A DNA stretch of 59,431 bases, from positions 1 through 59,431 of the forward strand of contig JAISLH010000019.1 in the NCBI GenBank assembly GCA_031260565.1, in the 5' to 3' direction. Source of the stretch: Bacteroidales bacterium. GTDB taxonomy: Bacteria; Bacteroidota; Bacteroidia; Bacteroidales; P3. The translations under genes and the position numbers were made by a program. Positions within the stretch are counted from its first letter, which is position 1, and each line of letters starts with the position of its first letter. The notes below the pieces were generated by a model, which saw only the letters and a program-made list of their open reading frames with translations, searched no databases and had not been told where the DNA came from. Below are positions 51,660-58,102 of this stretch, in pieces.

Positions 51660-52888
51660 TGTATAAGGTTGTCAGAAACACAAAATATGATTTTGCAGGT
51701 CAATCTTATGGTACGATTTATCCAAATTTGCATAAATACCCTGCAACTATGTTGCCTCAAATAGGTATTGAAATTCTAAAAGAATTAAATATTAAATCGG
51801 GCAAATTACTTGACCCATATTGTGGTTCTGGCTCTTCTTTTGCAAGCGGCTTGGAGTGTGGAATAATGAATATGTATGGTTTTGATATAAACCCCTTGGC
51901 TGTTCTTATTTCAAAAACAAAATTTACAAAAGTACCGTTAAGTGAATTTCTTGATACAAAACAAATGTTCAGAAATGATGTATTTGAATTTTTGAAAAAC
52001 GAAAGCAATATCAAAAAACTGAAATGTCCAACTATTACAAATCTTGATTATTGGTTCTCAAAGGAAGCAACAATCAACTTAACAATAATAAAACATTTTA
52101 TTGACAAAATAGGAAACCATAATATAAAGAATCTGTTCTTAATTCCTTTTTCTGAAACGGCAAGGGAATGCTCATATACGAGAAATAATGAATTTAAGTT
52201 ATTCCGTATGAAATCAGAGGATTTATTAAATTTCAATCCTGATGTTATTGGTGTTTATTTTAAGAAATTGGAAGATACTTTTTGCGTGTATTCTAATTGT
52301 TATTTTCCCAAAATAGACAATAAAATAAAAGTAAATGTAACTTATTCGGCATTCAAACCGCAAGAAAATTACTTTGATATTGTTTTGACAAGCCCCCCGT
52401 ATGGTGATAGCCGTACAACTGTTGCTTATGGTCAATTTTCTACTCTTTCAAATGAATGGTTGGGCATTGATTATGCAAGAAAAATTGACGGAATGTTAAT
52501 GGGCGGAACGAGAATAAAAGAAAATATGGCAAAAGGATTGATTGCAGGCTATATCTCACAAATCAATAATGAAGATAATAAGCGAGCATTGGAAGTTTCT
52601 GCTTTTTATAATGACTTGGAAAAATCAATTAAGGATGTGGCAAAAAGTGTTCGCAAGGGTGGAAAAATAGTCTATGTTGTAGGCAATCGACGAGTAAAAA
52701 ATGTTATTTTACCAACAGACCAGTTTATTGCAGAAAAGTTTGAAGAAAATGGTTTTAAGCACCTAACAACTTATGAAAGAGCATTAAGTAATAAAGCAAT
52801 GCCTTGTCGTAATTCGCCAACAAATGAGGCAGGGAAAACAGCGAATACTATGTTGAGTGAATTTATTATTGTATGTGAAAAACAATAA
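51659..52888 (+). CDS. Type II DNA methyltransferase, probable N4-cytosine specific
   Basis: 409 residues. The SAM-binding DPYCGSGSSFASG at about 52-64, with D76 of FDINPL near by, and the catalytic SPPY at 245-248 (TSPPYGDSR) point to an amino-methyltransferase; SPPY is typical of N4-cytosine enzymes. MvaI/BcnI-type systems carry N4-cytosine methylases, so this fits. Its C-terminus has RRVKNVILPTDQFIAEKF. Makes the protective modification for the endonuclease. Confidence 0.88.
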   Translation: MYKVVRNTKYDFAGQSYGTIYPNLHKYPATMLPQIGIEILKELNIKSGKLLDPYCGSGSSFASGLECGIMNMYGFDINPLAVLISKTKFTKVPLSEFLDTKQMFRNDVFEFLKNESNIKKLKCPTITNLDYWFSKEATINLTIIKHFIDKIGNHNIKNLFLIPFSETARECSYTRNNEFKLFRMKSEDLLNFNPDVIGVYFKKLEDTFCVYSNCYFPKIDNKIKVNVTYSAFKPQENYFDIVLTSPPYGDSRTTVAYGQFSTLSNEWLGIDYARKIDGMLMGGTRIKENMAKGLIAGYISQINNEDNKRALEVSAFYNDLEKSIKDVAKSVRKGGKIVYVVGNRRVKNVILPTDQFIAEKFEENGFKHLTTYERALSNKAMPCRNSPTNEAGKTANTMLSEFIIVCEKQ

Positions 52889-52891
52889 AGC

Positions 52892-52978
52892 ATGACAAGG
52901 AAAATAGATTTTGATATGGAAATAACCAATACAAATACTTCACAAGGCACGGTAACGAAGAAGTTTGTCGTAGAATAG
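52892..52978 (+). CDS. Possible short open frame after the methylase
   Basis: A 28-residue frame with ITNTNTSQGTVTKKFVVE in the C-terminal part. It lies 3 nt after the methylase stop, followed by a terminator, so it would be on the same mRNA. No similarity recognised. It may be a small protein or the end of a lost gene. Confidence 0.2.
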   Translation: MTRKIDFDMEITNTNTSQGTVTKKFVVE

Positions 52979-53010
52979 TTATTGCCTTAATAAAACACAT
53001 CAATAATTGC

Positions 53011-53045
53011 CAAAAGGAGAAAAGCAACTTACTTTTCTCCTTTTG
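53011..53045 (+). terminator. Perfect 14-bp hairpin terminator
   Basis: CAAAAGGAGAAAAG (53011-53024), loop of 7, CTTTTCTCCTTTTG (53032-53045). It ends the restriction-modification transcript. Symmetric, so it may work on both strands. Confidence 0.8.
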
Positions 53046-53107
53046 CTTTTGAGCTGTTTAGATATGCTGTTATGGCGTTTCATTGTCTTGAATTACTAAA
53101 AAAGATG

Positions 53108-53115
53108 TATCTTTG
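53108..53115 (+). promoter_or_regulatory. -7 box of the ligase-permease operon
   Basis: TATCTTTG followed by CAAATC; leader about 15-20 nt to the ATG at 53136. No clear -33 box. Confidence 0.7.
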
Positions 53116-53135
53116 CAAATCAATAACCAAGCGAA

Positions 53136-54707
53136 ATGAAGAATTTGAAATCTATATTACCCAAAGAACTAACCATTGTAGATGTTTATGATTTTGTAAC
53201 GCTGTCCGCTGTTCTCGGAGGGTTGCTTTATTCTTATGCTTTGTTGAGTTTTGCACTTGTTTTTCTTGCAATACGAGTTCTGTTCATTGGAAGGATAGGG
53301 GAGAAGTGGATAAAAATAAAGCAGAATAAGAATGTGGTTTTGGCTTTGCTCTCTTTCTTTGCTCTCCATCTGATAGGGCTGCTATGGACTGAGAATTTGA
53401 CTGGCGGAATGACTGAAATCAATCACAAATTACCTTTCTTGGTCGTGCCAATAGCTGTTTTGGTGATGTCTCCTGTAAGGAAGGAAATCATTAAATCTTT
53501 GTTTTGGGTTTATGTAACGCTGCTGCTCTTTGGTACTCTTTGGGCTTTGTTTCATTATGTAAGTGACCAAAATGTGGATACAAGAGAACTGATTCCATTT
53601 GCAAACACTATCCGTTTTGGAATCAATATTGCCTTTGCTATATCACTGATGCTGATAGCTGTTTTCAACGACCTGAAAAATATGATAAGAGTTTGCCTGT
53701 TGCTGGGCTTGACTCTGTGGTTTGTCAGTTTTCTTTTCATCATTCAGGCTTTGACAGGGATAGTTGTTTTGTGCATTTTGGCGATAGTAGCTGTCGTTAT
53801 GTTTTTGGTTCGTAAGAGAACGAAAATGTCTTATACGCTTGCGGTACTTTTATTGATGTGTTTGGTAATCTTTTGCTTTGTTATAAGAAAGGAATACAAG
53901 GAATACTTCACGCCAAAGCTTATGTACGTTAAAGCCTTGCAGCCAAAGACAGCTCTGGGAAACTATTATACTCATGTGGAAGATGGTTTCATAGAGAATG
54001 GATGTTACGTTAATCAGTACGTTTGCGAGGAAGAATATATTGAGGCTTTCAAGCAACGGACGGGAATAACGCTTGACGATGATTGCGGTAAGATACCCGA
54101 TGTGCTGTGTAAAGATGTGGTGAAGCGATACCTTAATTCAAAGGGCTTAACCAAAGATGCGGCAGGTGTAAAGGCTTTAACAGACAAAGATATTGAGAAT
54201 ATAAAAAGCGGGAATGCTAATTGGATATACGCCAAACGCTTTAGCCTGATGCCAAGACTTTATCAGACGTTCTTTGAATTTGAGAGATATACGCACGATG
54301 GCTATTTCAAGGACGCATCTGTTATGCAGAGATTTGAATTGGCTCGTAACGCTCTGTCGGTTGTTGCCGACAATCCTCTAATAGGAGTGGGTACGGGGGA
54401 CAATGTTGATAAGCTCAAAGCGTATTTAGATAACAACTCTCATAAATCCAATTTTGACAGCAACGACCCGCACAATTACTACCTTTATATAATGGTTCAG
54501 TTTGGCGTCTTGGGCTTAGTTTGCCTGTTTTTCTTTCTTATCTATCCACCAACCAAGCAAAAAATATGGCGAAGCCCTGTTTTTCAATCGCTTTTTGTCA
54601 TAACGCTGTCGGCAATGTTTGTAGAGAGTTTCTTTAATCTCTTTGCGATGATGATGATGTATTGTTTGGTCTCTTCGCTATTACTATTCAATAAAGATGA
54701 ACTTTGA
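53136..54707 (+). CDS. O-antigen ligase family (WaaL/Wzy_C) membrane protein
   Basis: 523 residues, about eleven hydrophobic segments, and a hydrophilic loop around 265-425 containing NPLIGVGTGDNVDKL and DPHNYYLYIMVQFGVLGL. The Wzy_C/WaaL family mark is the histidine in DPHN followed by a membrane helix. It would join O-antigen (or another glycan) to an acceptor such as lipid A-core in the periplasm. Located far from the polysaccharide locus but plausible partner. The stop overlaps the permease start by 11 nt. Confidence 0.78.
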   Translation: MKNLKSILPKELTIVDVYDFVTLSAVLGGLLYSYALLSFALVFLAIRVLFIGRIGEKWIKIKQNKNVVLALLSFFALHLIGLLWTENLTGGMTEINHKLPFLVVPIAVLVMSPVRKEIIKSLFWVYVTLLLFGTLWALFHYVSDQNVDTRELIPFANTIRFGINIAFAISLMLIAVFNDLKNMIRVCLLLGLTLWFVSFLFIIQALTGIVVLCILAIVAVVMFLVRKRTKMSYTLAVLLLMCLVIFCFVIRKEYKEYFTPKLMYVKALQPKTALGNYYTHVEDGFIENGCYVNQYVCEEEYIEAFKQRTGITLDDDCGKIPDVLCKDVVKRYLNSKGLTKDAAGVKALTDKDIENIKSGNANWIYAKRFSLMPRLYQTFFEFERYTHDGYFKDASVMQRFELARNALSVVADNPLIGVGTGDNVDKLKAYLDNNSHKSNFDSNDPHNYYLYIMVQFGVLGLVCLFFFLIYPPTKQKIWRSPVFQSLFVITLSAMFVESFFNLFAMMMMYCLVSSLLLFNKDEL

Positions 54708-55911
54708 GTTTTTCATAGCCAAACGGCTAATTAGGGCAAAGCAAAGCAAGTTCTCACGACCTATTGTAGTCGTTGCTACCGCCAGTATAGCACTTGGTAT
54801 TGCTGTTATGCTGTTGTCTGTCTTTGTTCTTTCAGGTTTCAAGGGCGGAATAAGAGAGAAAATAGCCGGGTTTTCATCTCATCTTCAGATAGTGTCATAT
54901 AACGTCAGCAACTCTTATCTTTCTGACCCTGTAACGCTGACCACTGACGAGCAAGAGAGGCTTAGCCATATCTCAAACATCAAACACATAACGCCATTTG
55001 TTACAAAAGGCGGAGCAATTAAGACAAAGACCGACTTTATGGGTGTTGTTTTGAAGGGAATTGACGCTTCATACGACACAACTTTCTTTTCGCAACATCT
55101 AAAAGAAGGAAGAGTGATACAGGTTGCCAATCCTACAAACGAAGTCTTTATCTCCAAATATGTAGCCGATAAGATGGAGTTGCGTCTTGGTGATAAGATA
55201 CGTGTCTTCTTTTACATTGACCAAACATATCGCCAAAGGGCTTTCACTATCGCAGGTATTTATGAGACGGGATTAGGCATTTATGATGAGAAAATGCTGA
55301 TTTGCGATATGCGAGTGCTGCAAGCCTTAAACCTTTGGGAGCAAAACCAATATGAAGGCTATGAAGTGCTGTTGCACGACTTCAATAAGCTGCAACCTTC
55401 AGCTGACACTATCTACCAAATGTTGAATCAGGATAAAACCATTCAAACCATTGCCGAAATAGAACCAAGTCTCTTTGCGTGGCTTGACCTTTTGGATTCA
55501 AATGTTGTGGTCATTTTGTTTATTATGATGTTGGTTTCTATTGTCGTAATAACATCTACGCTCCTTATAATGATATTTGAAAAGACAGAAACGATAGGAG
55601 TACTGAAAGGTTTTGGGGCAACAACAAAGGGAATTATGAAAATATTTCTCTATAAGGCTGTCTATGTCATTGCTAAAGGGTTAATCTATGGCAACGTCCT
55701 TGCTTTGGCTGCTGCCTTTGTGCAGATGAAATATCAGGTGTTTAAACTTGACCCGCAGAGTTACTATCTTGACCACGTGCCTATTGAGGTTAATGTTTGG
55801 TTTGTTGCCTTAGTCAATCTTGTAGCAGTTGTTGTCTGCACTCTTGCTTTGCTTGTGCCAGCTAAAAGCATAAGTAAGATTTCACCAATCAGCAGTATAA
55901 ATATGGAGTAG
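54697..55911 (+). CDS. LolC/LolE-type ABC-transporter permease
   Basis: 404 residues. N-terminal FFIAKRLIRAKQSKFSRPIVVVATASIALGIAVML, a large periplasmic MacB-like part (about 50-250) and C-terminal helices with FEKTETIGVLKGFGA, the FtsX-type cytoplasmic loop. LolCDE moves lipoproteins from the inner membrane. A single permease of the LolC/E type is usual in Bacteroidetes; the ATPase LolD is not in the window. Overlaps the ligase gene, so they are coupled. Confidence 0.82.
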   Translation: MNFEFFIAKRLIRAKQSKFSRPIVVVATASIALGIAVMLLSVFVLSGFKGGIREKIAGFSSHLQIVSYNVSNSYLSDPVTLTTDEQERLSHISNIKHITPFVTKGGAIKTKTDFMGVVLKGIDASYDTTFFSQHLKEGRVIQVANPTNEVFISKYVADKMELRLGDKIRVFFYIDQTYRQRAFTIAGIYETGLGIYDEKMLICDMRVLQALNLWEQNQYEGYEVLLHDFNKLQPSADTIYQMLNQDKTIQTIAEIEPSLFAWLDLLDSNVVVILFIMMLVSIVVITSTLLIMIFEKTETIGVLKGFGATTKGIMKIFLYKAVYVIAKGLIYGNVLALAAAFVQMKYQVFKLDPQSYYLDHVPIEVNVWFVALVNLVAVVVCTLALLVPAKSISKISPISSINME

Positions 55912-56117
55912 GGGCTTTTGACTTATTTATTCTTGGGTTTAATTTTCCGTAACAATATTTGAATAAAATACACCTCTCATCTATACACTATTTTAAAGTA
56001 GCAATAAAAATAATTAAACAACTCCAATCTGGGTTACAAACTTCCACGACAGGCAATTTATTTCTATTTTATCCAGTCCAACTAATTTGCAAGCAGTAAA
56101 AAAACATTGTTTTTCTG

Positions 56118-56213
56118 AAAGGCTGTTTTAGAATTCTAAAACGCCGTAATAAAATTCTAAAACGGCGTTTCAGAAAGTTAAAACGGCGTTCCGTGAAATT
56201 GGGAACAGCCTTT
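56118..56213. repeat. Intergenic 21-bp-period array J (CGCCGT / CGGCGTT cores)
   Basis: Units begin at 56121, 56142, 56163 and 56184, 21 bp each. The whole array is bordered by AAAGGCTGTT (56118-56127) and its reverse complement AACAGCCTTT (56204-56213), so it can fold as one long hairpin with a T-run at its right end. Confidence 0.88.
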
Positions 56214-56439
56214 TCTTATTTTCCTTTCATTCAATCAATGAAAAATAATTTTCCCATTTCAAAACTTTTACCGTTGTATTCTCTAATCTTCATAAAAAAG
56301 ATGAACAAAAGACCGAATAAATAAAGACAGAACCGCCCACTGCTACGGCAAACCGACTTCATTTGATAACAGCGAAGCAATATTTCATTAAAATTTTAGC
56401 CGATTTTATGAAAAAAGTCCTCACTTTAATTATTTTTTC

Positions 56440-56447
56440 TACTTTTG
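56440..56447 (+). promoter_or_regulatory. -7 box of the MNT-HEPN pair
   Basis: TACTTTTG followed by CACTTTC. It fixes the start at 56469, 21 nt further on, rather than at the TTG at 56445. Confidence 0.68.
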
Positions 56448-56468
56448 CACTTTCTAATAAGTAGATTT

Positions 56469-56798
56469 ATGATAGAAATTGGACAATACAGACAGAATTT
56501 GAGCAATGCCTTGATAAGAAATATGGTTGTAAAAAAACTTTATTTATTCGGCTCGGCATTAACTCCCCGTTTCAATGAGCAAAGCAGTGATATTGATGTG
56601 TTGATTGAAACTGACGACTTGCAGCCTGAACAAAAAGGAGAATTGTTACTAACCTTGTGGGAAGATTTGGAAAGAATTTTTGGGAGAAAAGTTGATTTGC
56701 TGACCGAAAACTCATTGACCAATCCCTATCTTTTAAAAGAAATAGAACGAACCAAAAAACTGATTTACGATGGACAAAGCAAGCAAATACTTATTTGA
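56469..56798 (+). CDS. Minimal nucleotidyltransferase (MNT) antitoxin, MntA-like
   Basis: 109 residues from ATG 56469. G28-S29 in LFGSALTPRFN and D41-I-D43 in SSDIDVLIET are the GSxD-like nucleotidyltransferase motif and its metal-binding aspartates. Such enzymes neutralise their HEPN partner by adding AMP to it. The HEPN gene overlaps it by 29 nt. Confidence 0.85.
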   Translation: MIEIGQYRQNLSNALIRNMVVKKLYLFGSALTPRFNEQSSDIDVLIETDDLQPEQKGELLLTLWEDLERIFGRKVDLLTENSLTNPYLLKEIERTKKLIYDGQSKQILI

Positions 56799-57093
56799 TA
56801 TTCAATCGGCAATATCTATGATTGAGGCGTTTATGCAGGGTATTAAATCTTTTGAAGATTATAATAATGATTTGAAAACGCAAAGTGCTGTTGAGCGTCA
56901 GTTAGCAATCATCGGTGAGGTTGTGAATAAATTATCGCAGGAAGGAGTTCAGTTAAACAATGCCAAACAAATGATAGATTTTCGTAACAGGCTCATTCAT
57001 TCTTACGATAACATTGACAATTCAATCGTTTGGGTTATTCTCAAACGTCATATTCCTTCTTTGAAAACAGAAATAGAAGGTTTGTTAAGCTAA
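56770..57093 (+). CDS. HEPN-domain RNase toxin, HepT-like
   Basis: 107 residues. The helical HEPN fold ends with R72-N-R-L-I-H77-S-Y79 (Rx4HxY), the RNase active site and the tyrosine that is AMPylated by MntA. FDIQSAISMIEAFMQG and IIGEVVNKLSQEG are typical. It overlaps the mntA-like gene by 29 nt, the usual order. Confidence 0.88.
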   Translation: MDKASKYLFDIQSAISMIEAFMQGIKSFEDYNNDLKTQSAVERQLAIIGEVVNKLSQEGVQLNNAKQMIDFRNRLIHSYDNIDNSIVWVILKRHIPSLKTEIEGLLS

Positions 57094-57122
57094 TAAAATA
57101 TATGAAATTGAAATATGTTTTG

Positions 57123-57130
57123 TATCTTTG
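57123..57130 (+). promoter_or_regulatory. -7 box of the structured RNA
   Basis: TATCTTTG followed by CAGCC. There is no protein frame between here and 57491, so the transcript starting about 57137 is an RNA gene or a very long leader. Confidence 0.75.
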
Positions 57131-57136
57131 CAGCCT

Positions 57137-57376
57137 CTTAAAACGAGATAAAAATAATTTAGATATAAAGTAATTAGAAACAATAAAAGAAAAACAGATG
57201 TAGAAGAACATAAACAGACATATTAAAAGCGTTTAACGCTATTCTTGCTCTCATAAATTTCCACAAAAGAGACAATAGTAAGAATAAGTAGACGCTCGCA
57301 GAGTGCGGGCTTACTTATTGACTATTGTTGGTCGTGGAAAACCATTGAGAGCGGATAAGAAGTCCGCTATTTTTAT
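57137..57376 (+). ncRNA. Structured RNA of about 240 nt, rod-shaped hairpin (6S/Bacteroidales-1-like candidate)
   Basis: The right half (57247-57352) folds into one long rod with successive perfect stems: GCTCTCA (57247) with TGAGAGC (57346), TTTCCAC (57258) with GTGGAAA (57334), ACAATAGT (57272) with ACTATTGT (57321), AATAAGTA (57283) with TACTTATT (57312), and GCTCGCA (57294) with TGCGGGC (57304, one G-T). AGCGGA/TCCGCT (57350-57368) plus ATTTTT follows as a terminator. A promoter octamer at one end and a terminator at the other is the description I recall for the Bacteroidales-1 RNA, which has also been linked to 6S RNA; this is from memory and unverified. Left part is A-rich and unpaired. 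Confidence 0.65.
57350..57376 (+). terminator. Terminator of the structured RNA
   Basis: AGCGGA (57350-57355), loop TAAGAAG, TCCGCT (57363-57368), then ATTTTTATG. It shares bases with the outermost stem of the rod, so the two folds compete. Confidence 0.6.
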
Positions 57377-57490
57377 GCCCATTTTGAAAATAACTCTGAA
57401 CAAGCCGAAAAGAGAGTCTAAATAAAAGGTAGGCAGGAGGAAGCCGAAAATCCTGTAAAGATGTAGGCATTAACGAAAATCTTTATTAAA
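57377..57490 (+). other. Purine-rich leader before the lipoprotein gene
   Basis: About 110 nt with AAGCCGAAAA appearing twice (57403 and 57442, approximately) and no -7 box. Either read-through from the RNA promoter reaches the lipoprotein gene or its own promoter is not recognisable. Confidence 0.4.
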
Positions 57491-57934
57491 ATGAAAAGAC
57501 TATTTTCACTATTGACATTAAGCATGTTATCAATGGTTATTGTGTCTTGCGGGTCTATGTATCCTTCCTCTTTTGTTAAGTCAACAGATGGAGGAACATG
57601 GAGTTCAATTCTTATTAGAGAAGATTTATCTTATGACAAGTCCTTTAATGAGGTTGTTGATGTCGTTGCCAAACGATTTGAAATGGATATGATTTCAAAA
57701 GAAGGAGGCTATGGCAGAACAAACTGGATTTATACTTGGAATAAAAAAGGTAAATACACAGAAACCTACCGAACTCGTGTGGTTTTCAAATTTTCTGCTG
57801 ATAGAAAAAAGGTAGATTTGAAAACAGAAGCCGAATTTAAGAATGGGGTAGAGTGGATAAAAGGATTTGATTCTCGCTTGCTTTCAGAAATGAAACAAGA
57901 CATTATGGGTGTTGTCAGCAGAACGACTCTGTAA
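57491..57934 (+). CDS. Putative lipoprotein, function unknown
   Basis: 147 residues, signal KRLFSLLTLSMLSMVIVSCGS with lipobox IVSC (Cys20). The rest, SYDKSFNEVVDVVAKRFEMDM, GRTNWIYTWNKKGKYTETYRTRVVFKF and KVDLKTEAEF, looks like a small alpha-beta domain known from Bacteroidetes lipoproteins, but I cannot name it. A perfect terminator follows. Near the structured RNA. Confidence 0.75.
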   Translation: MKRLFSLLTLSMLSMVIVSCGSMYPSSFVKSTDGGTWSSILIREDLSYDKSFNEVVDVVAKRFEMDMISKEGGYGRTNWIYTWNKKGKYTETYRTRVVFKFSADRKKVDLKTEAEFKNGVEWIKGFDSRLLSEMKQDIMGVVSRTTL

Positions 57935-57963
57935 TATTTGTTAAATTTAAGAAAGTTATTTCC

Positions 57964-57994
57964 AACGACTGCTATTTGTTTAGCAGTCGTTTTG
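57964..57994 (+). terminator. Terminator of the lipoprotein gene
   Basis: AACGACTGCTA (57964-57974), loop, TAGCAGTCGTT (57981-57991), then TTGATTTT. Perfect 11-bp stem. Confidence 0.85.
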
Positions 57995-58017
57995 ATTTTA
58001 TTCTTATGTTGTTTCAA

Positions 58018-58090
58018 TTTCACGAAACGCCGTAATAGAAAATTAAAACGGCGTTTCGTGAAATCGGAAACGCCGTAATAAATTTAATGA
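58018..58090. repeat. Intergenic 21-22-bp-period array K (AAACGCCG core)
   Basis: Units at 58025, 58046 and 58068. TTTCACGAAACGCCGT (58018-58033) is exactly complementary to ACGGCGTTTCGTGAAA (58048-58063), giving a 16-bp stem. The nifJ/por stop lies about 13 bp beyond. Confidence 0.88.
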
Positions 58091-58102
58091 ATAGAAATCC
58101 GC

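Larger units (their letters stand above)
55912..56468. other. 557-bp gap before the toxin-antitoxin pair
   Basis: No gene supported. It contains array J; the rest, at 55912-56110 and 56214-56430, shows no tRNA, hairpin or frame I can support. The -7 box for the MNT gene is at 56440. Confidence 0.6.

Noticed and set aside
50979-52888. Phage or integrative element around the restriction-modification genes
   Set aside because: No integrase, transposase or tRNA end; only the promoter-side inverted repeats are seen.
55912-56440. tRNA or other RNA gene
   Set aside because: I looked for cloverleaf stems and a TTCRA arm and saw none.
12717-58090. CRISPR arrays
   Set aside because: Units are contiguous with 7-bp linkers and no unique spacers of 30-40 bp; no cas genes in the window.
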